From NCBI GenBank assembly GCA_020404105.1, contig JADBWH010000073.1:19913-83912 (forward strand): a stretch of DNA of 64,000 bases, written 5' to 3'. Made by a program: the position numbers and the translations under genes. The stretch is from Pseudanabaena sp. M53BS1SP1A06MG (GTDB lineage Bacteria > Cyanobacteriota > Cyanobacteriia > Pseudanabaenales > Pseudanabaenaceae). The notes below the pieces were generated by a model. The model was not told the DNA's origin. It did not search any database and saw nothing but the letters and a program-made list of their open reading frames with translations. Below are positions 34,465 through 43,732 of the stretch, piece by piece (positions within the stretch are counted from its first letter, which is position 1; each line of letters begins with the position of its first letter).

Positions 34465-35652
34465 ATGTTAGTTAGAGACCAACAAATCGCTACCGACCGC
34501 CTACGCCGATGGCGACTAATTCTCGGTGGAGATGCAGCCGATGGAATTGGTGGCAGTGGTTTGAGTGATCGCGACTTATCTATAGATGGAGCATTAGCTG
34601 CCTTATATGGTAACGATGAAAGTGCTGATAGCTCACAGGATCGTAAAGGAGGATTAGGTAGTTCATCGCCTAAAGTGGCGCGATGGCTAGGGGATATTCG
34701 CACATTCTTTCCTACTTCTGTGGTGCGGATTATGCAGCAGGATGCACTTGAAAGATTGAACTTGCAGAGAATGCTATTGGAACCCGAAATGCTTGAAGCG
34801 ATCGAGCCAGATGTTCATCTCGTCTCTAATCTTATATCCCTCAGTGGCATTATGCCTAGTAAAACCAAAGAGACTGCAAGAATAGTCGTAAGGCAAGTGG
34901 TCGAGGAACTACAACGGAAATTAGAAAATCCCACAAGGCAAGCTGTATTAGGCAGTCTCAATCGTGCTAACCGCAATCGTCGTCCACGCCATGATGAAAT
35001 TGACTGGCCTCGTACCATTCGTGCCAATCTCAAAAACTATCAGCCTGAATATCGCACTGTTATTCCTGAAATACGCATCGGCTATGGACGTAAGCGCTCA
35101 TCCCTCCGAGATATTATTCTTTGTGTCGATCAAAGTGGTTCGATGGCAACCTCCGTCGTCTATGCAGGAATTTTTAGTGCAGTCTTAGCTACTTTAACTG
35201 CGGTCAAAATGAGTATGGTTGTATTTGATACGACTGTGATTGATTTAACAGAAATACTCCAAGATCCAGTAGAAGTTCTTTTTGGTACACAATTGGGAGG
35301 AGGAACAGATATTAATCAAGCGATCGCCTATTGCCAAGGTTTAGTACGTCAGCCCCACGAAACAATTTTTGTATTGATTAGCGATCTCTATGAGGGCGGC
35401 AATAATCAGGAAATGTTAAAACGAATAGCTACTTTAGTCGCTTCGGGGGTGCAGTTTATTACCCTGTTAGCACTAAATGATGATGGTGCACCTTCCTATG
35501 ACCACAATAATACCGCCGCGATCGCCAGTTTTGGTGTGCCTTCCTTTGCCTGCACCCCAGATCTTTTCCCTGACCTCATGGCAGCAGCCATCAATCGTCA
35601 AGATATTAGTCAATGGGCAGCCTCAAGGGAAATTTGTACTGCTAGAGGCTAG
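34465..35652 (+). CDS. VWA-domain (CoxE-like) protein
   Basis: A 395-residue protein whose C-terminal half, from about residue 210, is a von Willebrand factor A domain. The MIDAS metal site is intact: D-Q-S-G-S-M (in ILCVDQSGSMATS), a Thr in LGGGTDIN, and Asp in VLISDLYEGG. The N-terminal half is helical with a basic stretch NRANRNRRPRHDE. Proteins of this layout normally accompany a MoxR-type AAA+ ATPase and act as metal-insertion or remodelling partners, but no ATPase is encoded nearby. Soluble, cytosolic. It is flanked by mobile elements upstream. Confidence 0.85.
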   Translation: MLVRDQQIATDRLRRWRLILGGDAADGIGGSGLSDRDLSIDGALAALYGNDESADSSQDRKGGLGSSSPKVARWLGDIRTFFPTSVVRIMQQDALERLNLQRMLLEPEMLEAIEPDVHLVSNLISLSGIMPSKTKETARIVVRQVVEELQRKLENPTRQAVLGSLNRANRNRRPRHDEIDWPRTIRANLKNYQPEYRTVIPEIRIGYGRKRSSLRDIILCVDQSGSMATSVVYAGIFSAVLATLTAVKMSMVVFDTTVIDLTEILQDPVEVLFGTQLGGGTDINQAIAYCQGLVRQPHETIFVLISDLYEGGNNQEMLKRIATLVASGVQFITLLALNDDGAPSYDHNNTAAIASFGVPSFACTPDLFPDLMAAAINRQDISQWAASREICTARG

Positions 35653-35878
35653 CAATAATCTGATTTTTTTGGTGCGGTAAAGCATTGCCACAAAAATTTG
35701 TTTCTTGATCCATCTTTTTTAAATAAACAAACAAAATATGACAGATGCTCAAATTAGTGTTATAAAGTTCGCAAACTAGACCCAACCAAAGTCAAGCAAC
35801 TCAAACAAGCAAAAAAGTAGTGCCAACCATAGCCCCTACCGTTATTCCAGATGGCATTGTCACGAGGTGATTTCTTCA

Positions 35879-37636
35879 ATGGAGAGCAATAATATTCGTA
35901 GTAATAGTAATTACGAGCAGACCCTCGCAGGAGTCACCAAGGACTTGTCAGATCTGCGGGCAAATATCTTGGGTAAGCTCAGTCGTGAGATTTTAATTTT
36001 ACAAGCCCAAAAGAATGCCTTAACTGATGATATTCACCGTCTCCAGTCTCAACGAAAAGAGCTAGAGGTATTAACTGTTGCTCAGCAGGGAATGAATCAA
36101 CAGGAAATTCAGCGACAGCAATGGATCGAGCAACTTGCTCAAGCGATCACCTATCACCTCAAAAATGATGTCATCGTCACTAATTCACAAGTTTTTAATG
36201 GACATTCTCAAAATTTTGAGCAACTAATGCTTAATCTTGACAGTGCGATTCGGACTACATTTCAAGCTCTACAGCGTGATGTAGATACTTATCAGCGTGA
36301 TCTTGATGATCAAATGCAGAGAATGTATACCCAACGTCAGCAAGGTGAATTAATGCTGTCAGCTCTGGTAGAAAGAATTGATGAATATTTACGACGATCT
36401 TCTGAAGATCGCTATTCTGGTGTAGGAGGAAACACGCCCATCTCAAATTTTACGAGTACACCAAATTTTATGGGGACGATAAGTGCTAATGGCAACAGTA
36501 CTGAATCGATTAGACCGAATGGCAATGGCAATTATAGCCAAATTCAGATGCCCCAATTTAATGCGAACAACATTCAATTTCGGCAATATGACAATGATAC
36601 TCGCCCCTATGTGGGAGATCCGACGCATTCCTTAGAGGATGTTGAGCTTTCTCCATCCATTGCTCAACCTACCAAGCGTCTTAATGACTGGTGGTTGGGA
36701 TTTATTCTGGTTTTAGGAGCTTCATTAGTTTTATCGTTACAAAATATTTTGGTAAGAATTATTTTCTCTAACTCAAATATTTTTGGGCTTTTTCAATTTG
36801 GTGGCTTGATGAAGCCAAGTGTACCTAATTCGTTTATTTTACTGCTATTGCGAATGCTCTTTGCTACGCCGATTATGTGGTTAGTAGCTAAGACTGTATT
36901 TCGAGCTGATGTGTTACGTGACTTTCAGCAACTGTTGATCCCCAACCGTCGTCCATTATTCTGGCGAGTTGTCTTTAGTGCATTATTTCAATTTGCATCC
37001 TTTGCATTTATTTACTTGGCTCTAGGAATTTTAAAGCCAAGTCTTGCGGTAACTTTATTTTTTATATTCCCGACTATTACGGTACTGATAGCTTGGTTTC
37101 TATTTGGCGATCGCCCTAGTAACGAGAGGTGGTTTGTTATTGGCATTATCTATTTAGGCATTATGCTAACCAATAATGTCTTAGGTGGCATTAAGCCTGA
37201 TACATGGGGCATCATTGCAGCTATATCTTCAGGTGTTGCTTTTGCGGGCTACATTATTACTTCACAGACTTGTTTTAAACAGCTAAATCCAGTTTCTTTT
37301 ACATCTATTAACTTTGCAATCATACTCTTGCTCTGTTTGGGGACTTTGCCCTTCAACTTAGCATCTATCTCCATAAATGGCGTACTGATCTTCATGTGCT
37401 TTTTGGTTGCCTTGACAACCTTAGGTGGTTACTTACTAACTAGTTTTGGTACAAAGCTCATGGGCGCAGCACAAGCCTCGATTGTTAGTGCTAGCGGCCC
37501 CGTATTTACGACATTTTTAGCATTTACAATTTTGGGAGACAAGCTAGATTTTATTCAATTATTAGGTGTGTTTCTAGTTACGGGTGGAGTAGGCTTGCTT
37601 AGTCTCCAAAATATGTACAGAAAAACTGCTAAGTAG
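35879..37636 (+). CDS. EamA/DMT-family transporter with N-terminal coiled-coil domain
   Basis: This 585-residue protein is a drug/metabolite transporter with ten predicted membrane segments from about residue 265 to the end, in two EamA halves (for example LVLSLQNILVRIIF and GAAQASIVSASGPVFTTFLA). Ahead of them is a cytosolic region of 260 residues: a coiled coil (residues 20-70, KLSREILILQAQKNALTDDI), a second helix with YQRDLDDQMQRMYTQRQQG, and a low-complexity Asn/Gly/Ser linker. I start at ATG 35879, 9 nt after GAGG; an in-frame GTG at 35867 overlaps that site. Substrate unknown. The coiled coil suggests oligomerisation or a partner. Confidence 0.85.
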   Translation: MESNNIRSNSNYEQTLAGVTKDLSDLRANILGKLSREILILQAQKNALTDDIHRLQSQRKELEVLTVAQQGMNQQEIQRQQWIEQLAQAITYHLKNDVIVTNSQVFNGHSQNFEQLMLNLDSAIRTTFQALQRDVDTYQRDLDDQMQRMYTQRQQGELMLSALVERIDEYLRRSSEDRYSGVGGNTPISNFTSTPNFMGTISANGNSTESIRPNGNGNYSQIQMPQFNANNIQFRQYDNDTRPYVGDPTHSLEDVELSPSIAQPTKRLNDWWLGFILVLGASLVLSLQNILVRIIFSNSNIFGLFQFGGLMKPSVPNSFILLLLRMLFATPIMWLVAKTVFRADVLRDFQQLLIPNRRPLFWRVVFSALFQFASFAFIYLALGILKPSLAVTLFFIFPTITVLIAWFLFGDRPSNERWFVIGIIYLGIMLTNNVLGGIKPDTWGIIAAISSGVAFAGYIITSQTCFKQLNPVSFTSINFAIILLLCLGTLPFNLASISINGVLIFMCFLVALTTLGGYLLTSFGTKLMGAAQASIVSASGPVFTTFLAFTILGDKLDFIQLLGVFLVTGGVGLLSLQNMYRKTAK

Positions 37637-37792
37637 CTGTAATTGCTTGAATCACAAGAAAAGAATAGCTGTACTTTGCACTCTCATTCTTTTCTTGAGG
37701 AAATATAAAAATAAGAGTGACTGCACAATTTCTCTCTTATTTTTTTGCTTAAAATCCTGTACAGTAGCTATTAGGGTCTTTAGGGATAAACA

Positions 37793-38542
37793 GTGGTTAA
37801 AGACTTTCGCTTTCAAGAGCAAGAAACAACTTCATCAGCGACTTCATTGTCACAGCAATTGCTGCGATCGCTTTTTCAAGGGCTTTCGAGACAGCAGGCT
37901 TTGCCAATGTGGGTTTTATTGACAATTTTCTTTGTGCTACTGCTAGTTTGGAATTGGCAATTAATAGCAGCTGCTAGCATGGGTATCGCCGTAATGATTG
38001 CGATATATGTCATTCAGGATTGGAACTGGAATGTAATTTTATGGCGAGTCCAAAAGTTTTTACAAAGTCCCTATCGTCACCTGCCGCTATCCGTGGCAAG
38101 CGGTGCTATTACGATCTTTTTGACCTATACAGTACTCACAATTTGGTCAACTCAAAATAATCATTGGTTAGCTTCCGCCAGTATTTTGCAGCTTGTGGCA
38201 ACGCTAGGAATTTTGCTCCTACTAGCACGTCAAGCATTTACTCAATGGCACCAACGTCAGCAAGATAACTTTGAGCAACTAATTACGCAACTGACTGTAA
38301 ATGATGATCTTGCTAGATTAATTGCAATTAAACAAATTACGCAATACATCCAAGATAACCAACTGCCTGCTGCCCAAGAACGGGCGATATCTGATTGTTG
38401 TAATCTTTTACTCAATCGAGAGACAGAAGTGACTATACGCGAAGCCATATTTGAGACATTAGAGGCAATACAACCCCATATGATAAAACCTTCGCTTAAG
38501 CGCTCTGCTCACCATGTTAATTTGAAGATCAATGCTAACTAA
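37793..38542 (+). CDS. Membrane protein of unknown function
   Basis: I do not recognise the family. The 249-residue frame opens with GTG at 37793 and has a polar N-terminus, four hydrophobic segments (including MWVLLTIFFVLLLVWNW and LVATLGILLLLARQAF), and a cytosolic C-terminal helical domain of about 100 residues beginning QRQQDNFEQLITQLTVNDD. That domain resembles HEAT/armadillo-like helical repeats: RLIAIKQITQYIQDN, then REAIFETLEAIQP. It overlaps the next gene by 11 bp, so the two are probably cotranscribed and translated together. Confidence 0.7.
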   Translation: MVKDFRFQEQETTSSATSLSQQLLRSLFQGLSRQQALPMWVLLTIFFVLLLVWNWQLIAAASMGIAVMIAIYVIQDWNWNVILWRVQKFLQSPYRHLPLSVASGAITIFLTYTVLTIWSTQNNHWLASASILQLVATLGILLLLARQAFTQWHQRQQDNFEQLITQLTVNDDLARLIAIKQITQYIQDNQLPAAQERAISDCCNLLLNRETEVTIREAIFETLEAIQPHMIKPSLKRSAHHVNLKINAN

Positions 38543-39035
38543 AGATCAAGTTCTTGATCGCCAAGTGGCTCTACTTGTAGAAAGTACCCCCGATGAGGAA
38601 ACAGCCAGTGCTGTCAGGTTGATTACATCAGTCCTCAAGGCGATTGCCCAAAATCTAAAGCACACGGTTTATTTTGTTATTCAAGATATCGAGGGTGGTT
38701 GGCTCCTGACACCTCTTAGTAATCACGATAATCCTGAAGTAGAAAAGACAACGATTTATGCCTATTGCGATCACACACCTGCCAATATTGATCGACTTAA
38801 GTTAAACGATGAAAATCTTGAATGTGGTAAGTACAACGTCATCGATATGCTGTTTCGATTAATTGGCATGAAACAGGTGGATAGTATCGTCTTTTTTGAT
38901 AGAGCTACGGATACACAACATGGGATTGAGGTTGGGCGTACCGACATTGAGGCATTATGCGAGAAACAAATTAAGCGAGCCCAGTTTGGCTTACAAAAAC
39001 TCAATGAAATGAAAAATAATGCCAATATTGCTTAA
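38532..39035 (+). CDS. Conserved soluble protein of unknown function
   Basis: A 167-residue acidic soluble protein with no signal peptide or membrane segment. It starts with ATG 11 bp before the end of the upstream membrane-protein gene, so coupled translation suggests a joint task. Visible features are a strand-rich centre (YFVIQDIEGGWLLTPLS) and a helical C-terminus (EALCEKQIKRAQFGLQKL). No catalytic motif was found. A strong bidirectional terminator follows directly. Confidence 0.65.
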   Translation: MLTKDQVLDRQVALLVESTPDEETASAVRLITSVLKAIAQNLKHTVYFVIQDIEGGWLLTPLSNHDNPEVEKTTIYAYCDHTPANIDRLKLNDENLECGKYNVIDMLFRLIGMKQVDSIVFFDRATDTQHGIEVGRTDIEALCEKQIKRAQFGLQKLNEMKNNANIA

Positions 39036-39069
39036 ATCAAAAAGGGGCGATTAGCGCCCCTTTTTGATT
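39035..39069. terminator. Strong bidirectional terminator
   Basis: AATCAAAAAGGGGCG and its complement flank a 5-nt loop between convergent stops, with A- and T-tracts built into the stem. It overlaps both stop codons and is well formed for both directions. Confidence 0.85.
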
Positions 39070-39418
39070 ATTCGTGATCTACAAATCCACAGGTTATAGC
39101 GCCGTCCTTAGAACCTTTCGCGCTGACCAGACAGACAAGATTATCTGAGTGATTCATCGTTACTACGCGATCATAACTATCGCCAAAAGTAAGGTTTTCA
39201 GCAATAGTAACGACTTCTGGACTAGTATTAATTGCAATGAGGATGGGCTTTCTGCCTACTTTCGCGTCGTCATAACGTACTTCCGTTTGAGGAGAAGATG
39301 GGTTTTGGTAGAGAGCGGCAATTATTGCGGTTTGAGCATTAACTGGTGTGACAAGAGCAAGCCCTGAGATGGCAAAGCCCGAAATGGCTAATATTGTGGC
39401 GACAACTGTGTTTTTCAT
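39068..39418 (-). CDS. Small exported protein of unknown function
   Basis: I use ATG at 39418 (MKNTVVATILAIS), as a signal peptide starts there and ends after VNAQ, giving a mature protein of about 88 residues. An upstream in-frame start (39454) would add 12 residues. Two cysteines (LVCLV and ITCGF) near the C-terminus could form a disulfide, fitting a periplasmic or secreted location. The rest is beta-like with VRYDDAKVGRKPILIAI. Family not recognised. Convergent with the preceding gene over a shared terminator. Confidence 0.65.
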   Translation of the reverse strand: MKNTVVATILAISGFAISGLALVTPVNAQTAIIAALYQNPSSPQTEVRYDDAKVGRKPILIAINTSPEVVTIAENLTFGDSYDRVVTMNHSDNLVCLVSAKGSKDGAITCGFVDHE

Positions 39419-39513
39419 AACTGCCTCGATGCTGCTTTCTCTAACTGCGTTCAATGAAATCGATAGATCAAAACGAAAAATCCGAAAACTTAACTTCTGC
39501 TCTTGGGCTTTAT

Positions 39514-39553
39514 GTAAAGTTTTTATTTTACCTATGCAAAATAAAAACTCTTA
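39514..39553. repeat. Half-copy of hairpin repeat family R5
   Basis: AGTTTTTATTTTACCTATGC and AAAATAAAAACTCTTAAT resemble the first hairpin of R5 elements (55666-55770, 62977-63079). The second hairpin is missing. The remaining 39455-39990 spacer shows nothing else I can identify. Confidence 0.5.
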
Positions 39554-39990
39554 ATAATTGAATTTTCTAGTACTGGTAGCGATCGCTACTTCCTGCTATC
39601 AACTCAACCAATTGGGTGAAATTTACCCATAAGCAATTAACTGAATGGCTTCATCATCAGACTTTTTGCAGTGTTTGCCAGTGATATCAGCAATATGCCA
39701 TTGTGATTGCGATCGCATTTTGTCGTGATTTGTGAATCAACCAAGGAAGATTTCTAAGTTTTTATACTTACGCCAGTTACGCCACTTACGCCAAAATGAA
39801 AAATGCTATGGGATATTATTTGGGAGAGAATATAAGTATCTAACAAATGTAGTCTAAGTAACAAAAATCTTTACAAAACTCCATTCCAGAAAAAAAATTT
39901 CGGGACACACAGTAAAATAAGGAATTGATTTTTGTGTAACGTTTCGCTCCGACACAAGAAATGTAAAAAAAGCTAAATCAGATGTTTATC

Positions 39991-40392
39991 ATGAAAAATC
40001 TTATTAACTCCTGCTTAGCAATCTTAGGAACTTTGGGGGCGATCTCTTTAACTAGCTATGCAGAATTAGCCTTTGCCGATCCCAATCACTTGCGCCAAGT
40101 TTTACAAACACGCTCCTGTGAAGGCTGCAATCTCGCGCGTGAAAAATTAAGCTTCGCAAATCTCAGAGGTGCAAACCTACGCAATGCCAATCTGTTTTCT
40201 GCGGATCTCAAACTTTCTGATTTGCGTGAGGCGAATCTAATTGGCGCGATTTTAGATAAGGCTGATTTGCGAGGGGCAGATCTGACAGGAGCGGATCTCA
40301 CAGGAACCTATATGTCTGAAACTAATTTTTGTGGTGCAATTATGCCCGATGGACAAAAATTTACTGGAGATTGTCCTAAAACAGCAAAATAA
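39991..40392 (+). CDS. Exported pentapeptide-repeat protein
   Basis: The mature protein is about 105 residues after a signal peptide (MKNLINSCLAILGTLGAI to about FADP). The centre has roughly ten A-(D/N)-L-x-x pentapeptide repeats (residues 53-115, for example ANLRGANLRNANLFSADL), forming a right-handed quadrilateral beta-helix. Conserved cysteines before (RSCEGC) and after the helix (NFCGAI, GDCPK) suggest disulfide caps. Small lumenal pentapeptide proteins of this shape are typical of cyanobacteria; their roles are mostly unknown. An alternative ATG lies at 39982. Confidence 0.88.
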   Translation: MKNLINSCLAILGTLGAISLTSYAELAFADPNHLRQVLQTRSCEGCNLAREKLSFANLRGANLRNANLFSADLKLSDLREANLIGAILDKADLRGADLTGADLTGTYMSETNFCGAIMPDGQKFTGDCPKTAK

Positions 40393-40555
40393 GCAATTAT
40401 TGCGACAATGCTAGAGCCAGTTGTGTAGAATTGTATGCAAAGGATTGAGAAAGTTGGAAGAGTATCACCAAAGACTCAATAAAAGCTTTAGGCTAAGAAT
40501 TATTTGTGTTCATCTCATACCTTATATATTATTCGTCTAAGCGGAGTTCCGCCCT

Positions 40556-41632
40556 ATGATTGACGCTATTATTATCTTTACATTCATTCTTGCGGGAGCA
40601 GGCACTGGCTTCCACGGCATCGATTTCTTACCATCGGAAATGGTCGCGCATATTAATGTTCAAAACTTCCGATGGGTAACGCTTGGAGTTGGTTCATTTG
40701 TGGGACTAATTGCAGGATTGATTGGACAAAACACCTATCGTCGCATTGAGTCCAATGTTCGCGCTTTGCCTATTGAGACTATCTTGGGGCGAGCTGTTGG
40801 TTTAGTGTTTGGGCTATTGGTTGCGAACTTGATGCTAGCGCCATTATTCCTGATCCCGATTCCTGAAGATTTTGCTTTTATCAAACCTCTGACTGCTATT
40901 TTGGTGAGTATTATTTTTGCCTATTCGGGAATGACACTTTCCGATACTCACGGACGCGCTCTATTGCGTTTGATTAATCCTAATAATGTCGAAAGCAGTC
41001 TACTTGCAGATGGAACTTTAAGAACTGCTACAGCTAAAGTTCTCGATACAAGTACGGTTATTGATGGACGTATTCAAACCTTGATGGAAACTGGCTTCTT
41101 GGAAGGGCAATTGTTGATACCCCATTTCGTAATTCAAGAATTACAGACGATCGCGGATAGCTCCAATGATCAAAAGCGTGTCCGAGGGCGAAGAGGATTG
41201 GACATTTTGAATAATATGCGCGAACAATATAGCGATCGCATCACCATTCATTCCGCCGATTACGAAGATCTCCATACCGTTGATGCTAAGTTAGTACGTC
41301 TTGCTCAAGAGTTGGGCTGTACATTGATTACTAATGATTACAACCTCAATAAAGTTGCAAATTTGCAACAGGTTGAAGTTTTAAATATTAACGATCTTGC
41401 CCAAGCTTTGCGACCCACCTATTTACCAGGAGATTCTTTAGAGCTAAAGGTATTGAAGGAAGGCAAAGAAGCTTCTCAAGGGATTGGCTATCTAGAAGAT
41501 GGCACGATGGTAGTCATTGAGGAAGGTCGTGAATATCTCGGTAAACAAATTATCGTGATTGTCACTAGCGCTTTGCAGACCTCCGCAGGGCGAATGATCT
41601 TTGCTCGTCATGAAGCGATCGCCACAGTTTAA
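40556..41632 (+). CDS. PIN/TRAM-domain membrane protein (YacL-like)
   Basis: A 358-residue protein with four N-terminal membrane segments (residues 1-130), a PIN RNase-type domain (VLDTSTVIDGRI, with metal-binding Asp, and later LGCTLITNDYNLN) and a C-terminal TRAM RNA-binding domain (GIGYLEDGTMVVIEEGREYLG). The layout matches Bacillus YacL/Thermus proteins. PIN acidic residues appear complete, so nuclease activity is plausible, but the substrate is unknown. It acts at the membrane's cytosolic face. The next gene starts 19 bp later, so cotranscription is likely. Confidence 0.92.
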   Translation: MIDAIIIFTFILAGAGTGFHGIDFLPSEMVAHINVQNFRWVTLGVGSFVGLIAGLIGQNTYRRIESNVRALPIETILGRAVGLVFGLLVANLMLAPLFLIPIPEDFAFIKPLTAILVSIIFAYSGMTLSDTHGRALLRLINPNNVESSLLADGTLRTATAKVLDTSTVIDGRIQTLMETGFLEGQLLIPHFVIQELQTIADSSNDQKRVRGRRGLDILNNMREQYSDRITIHSADYEDLHTVDAKLVRLAQELGCTLITNDYNLNKVANLQQVEVLNINDLAQALRPTYLPGDSLELKVLKEGKEASQGIGYLEDGTMVVIEEGREYLGKQIIVIVTSALQTSAGRMIFARHEAIATV

Positions 41633-41651
41633 AGAAAAAGGAAAAGTAAAT

Positions 41652-43067
41652 ATGCAAGTTTCGCCTTCCCGCTCACAACGGCAATTGGTATCAGGTAAAG
41701 TTGGGTGGGGATGGCGGCAAGCAACTTATCCGATTTGTGCAAACTTTAGTTTTGCTGGTTTTTTAATCCTGTTAGGCGGATTTGGAAGATTATTTGCATT
41801 AAATGATCCCATTGTTTTATTGATCGCAGGATTACTATTTAGCTTGGGATTTTTACTTGGTATTTACACGTCTAAGTCAGTTGTGGAAGTATGCCGTCAA
41901 AACACTGATTATGCTTTCTCCCAATGGCAAGTGATTGCTATGGTTAGCTATGGGTTAATTTTGATCGCAGGGTTTAGTAATGATTCACCGTTAACTAATC
42001 AAACCTTTGTTGCCATTTGGTGGATTGTGCCTGCGGCAATTTTGATCGGTATTGCTAGCAATTTGATGATTCGATCAATCAAGTCACAATTTACAAAAAC
42101 AAATGCTCAAATATCTCTAGCAAACCCTCATCCTGAAGCTTTAAATGTTGTTACATATTCTGACCAGACAGTTTTAGTTAGCCCTTCTTCATTGGCGCAG
42201 CAGCCAAGACAATTTAATAGTATTGTCCTAATTGTCATTGGCTTTTTCTTTTGGACAATGTTAGATTTTGCTAACAGTTTTAGGGCAATCATTGTCATTA
42301 TTTTTACGATTACAGGACTAACAGGTTTCTTCACATGGCAAGTGCAGTTGCGATCGCCTGAAAAGATTTTGCAGTTGCGATTTAGTGGGTTGTGGGGCAT
42401 TGCCGCCGAATATGCAATCAATTTACGTCCCTTTTCAAGATTGTCTTTGGTCAAGCTGCAAGAAGCAGGGGGCGAGTTAAGCTGGATGCAATTGGCGGGG
42501 AGCACTAGCGAGATTACACTTCCCTTGTCAATGACAATGTTAGTCGATCAGATCAATAAGAAAGAGGATGACTATGAGCAGTTAGGTCAAACGCTCCGTG
42601 AAGAATTTCATCTGGCTAAGCAAGAAACTGCATGTGATAGTTTGGGCTTAGCCCATGTATTGCTACCGCAGGGGGCAGGAATTTTGGCAGGTACAGCATT
42701 TACGATTGTGGGTATTTTCGCTTTGATAATTTTCCCCATTGATGCAAAATTATCCACAGCAAATGTCATCGCTTGGCTAGGAGTTTGTGTTATTAGTCCT
42801 GATATTGCCAGATTTTTTCTAAAATTAGTCGCCCCGAATAGTCTAGACAGCGATTATCGCGATCATAGAAACAAATTACAGCATTGGGAAATGGGGCTTG
42901 CACTTTTACTAATTTCTATATTTTTGGCTGCCAGATCTACTGGAGCGAGCCTTTCGTTAAATCAAATATTGCCTTTGCTAACGCTAATTTGCGGTTGGCT
43001 GAGCATGAGCATTGGAGTCTGCATTTTTGCCTTTGTCCGTCGCACACCCCTGTGGCATAGTAACTAA
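41652..43067 (+). CDS. Polytopic membrane protein of unknown function
   Basis: Unrecognised family of about 471 residues, starting at ATG 41652 after a purine-rich region; the frame is open further upstream within the PIN-TRAM gene. It has about eight hydrophobic segments in two blocks (residues 25-130 and 180-230, then 330-460) separated by a cytosolic domain of about 100 residues with RSPEKILQLRFSGLWGIA and QETACDSLGLAHVLLPQ. No transport or catalytic motif is evident. It lies 19 bp after the PIN-TRAM gene and is probably in its operon. Confidence 0.7.
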   Translation: MQVSPSRSQRQLVSGKVGWGWRQATYPICANFSFAGFLILLGGFGRLFALNDPIVLLIAGLLFSLGFLLGIYTSKSVVEVCRQNTDYAFSQWQVIAMVSYGLILIAGFSNDSPLTNQTFVAIWWIVPAAILIGIASNLMIRSIKSQFTKTNAQISLANPHPEALNVVTYSDQTVLVSPSSLAQQPRQFNSIVLIVIGFFFWTMLDFANSFRAIIVIIFTITGLTGFFTWQVQLRSPEKILQLRFSGLWGIAAEYAINLRPFSRLSLVKLQEAGGELSWMQLAGSTSEITLPLSMTMLVDQINKKEDDYEQLGQTLREEFHLAKQETACDSLGLAHVLLPQGAGILAGTAFTIVGIFALIIFPIDAKLSTANVIAWLGVCVISPDIARFFLKLVAPNSLDSDYRDHRNKLQHWEMGLALLLISIFLAARSTGASLSLNQILPLLTLICGWLSMSIGVCIFAFVRRTPLWHSN

Positions 43068-43096
43068 CAAATGAAATGCTTTGAGATTCCTTTAGT

Positions 43097-43234
43097 TAAA
43101 GTGAGTTCGAGTTAAGCTAGCAAATTTCAACAGATTACAAGTAAAAGCCTTGCTTCGCAAGGCTTTTTTGAGAGAGGGTTTGCGTAGCAAACCCTCTCTC
43201 AAAGACAGTTTTAAATTATCCCCAACTAGCGTTA
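43097..43234 (-). mobile_element. MITE-like element family R2, shortened copy
   Basis: The unit has TAAAGTGAGTTCGAGTTAAG, the stem AAGCCTTGCTTCGCAAGGCTT, the stem GAGAGGGTTTGCGTAGCAAA and the end AATTATCCCCAACTAGCGTTA. The spacer between the two hairpins is shorter than in other copies. It reaches the stop codon of the TPR gene. Confidence 0.8.
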
Positions 43235-43699
43235 GTTAAGCATTGCTGTACACTCAAGAATTAATTTTTGATTAGTGATTGAATAGGGTTGAATTTCCAA
43301 GGCTCTACGGAAAGTTATGATTGCCTCATGGTAATTACCGATTGCAGCGTAGCATAAGCCTAAGCCATGCACTGCCCCGAAATGATAGGGATTAAGGGAA
43401 ATCGCCTTTTGGCAATCATTGATTGAGCGCTTGTAATCTCCCTGCATATAAAACAATACTGCCCGCCGATTCCATGCCTCCACAAAATCAGGCTGAGCAT
43501 GAATTAGTTGAGTGAGAATTAACTCAGCTTGCCGAATATTGCCGCTATCAGACATCATCTGACTTTGGCGCAAAACCTGTAAACCATGGATCCCCTTTTG
43601 CATAAACCACATTTCCCAGAGTCCCTGAGTAGCACGATCGCGGGTAGCTTCATCTTCGCTCTTGAGGTCTTGCAACAATTCTTCGATGGGCTGGCTCAT
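43232..43699 (-). CDS. TPR-repeat protein
   Basis: A soluble 155-residue protein with about three tetratricopeptide repeats (residues 55-155): AELILTQLIHAQPDFVEAWN, AVLFYMQGDYKRSINDCQKA and GLCYAAIGNYHEAIITFRRA. TPRs bind partner proteins. The ATG at 43699 (MSQPIEELLQDL) is preferred; the frame continues to 43759 but enters the promoter of the divergent rhodanese gene. The N-terminal 40 residues are a helical extension. No signal peptide. The partner is not evident. Confidence 0.85.
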   Translation of the reverse strand: MSQPIEELLQDLKSEDEATRDRATQGLWEMWFMQKGIHGLQVLRQSQMMSDSGNIRQAELILTQLIHAQPDFVEAWNRRAVLFYMQGDYKRSINDCQKAISLNPYHFGAVHGLGLCYAAIGNYHEAIITFRRALEIQPYSITNQKLILECTAMLN

Positions 43700-43732
43700 T
43701 GGTCTAAAATATATAAAAAATATTTTGTGAGT

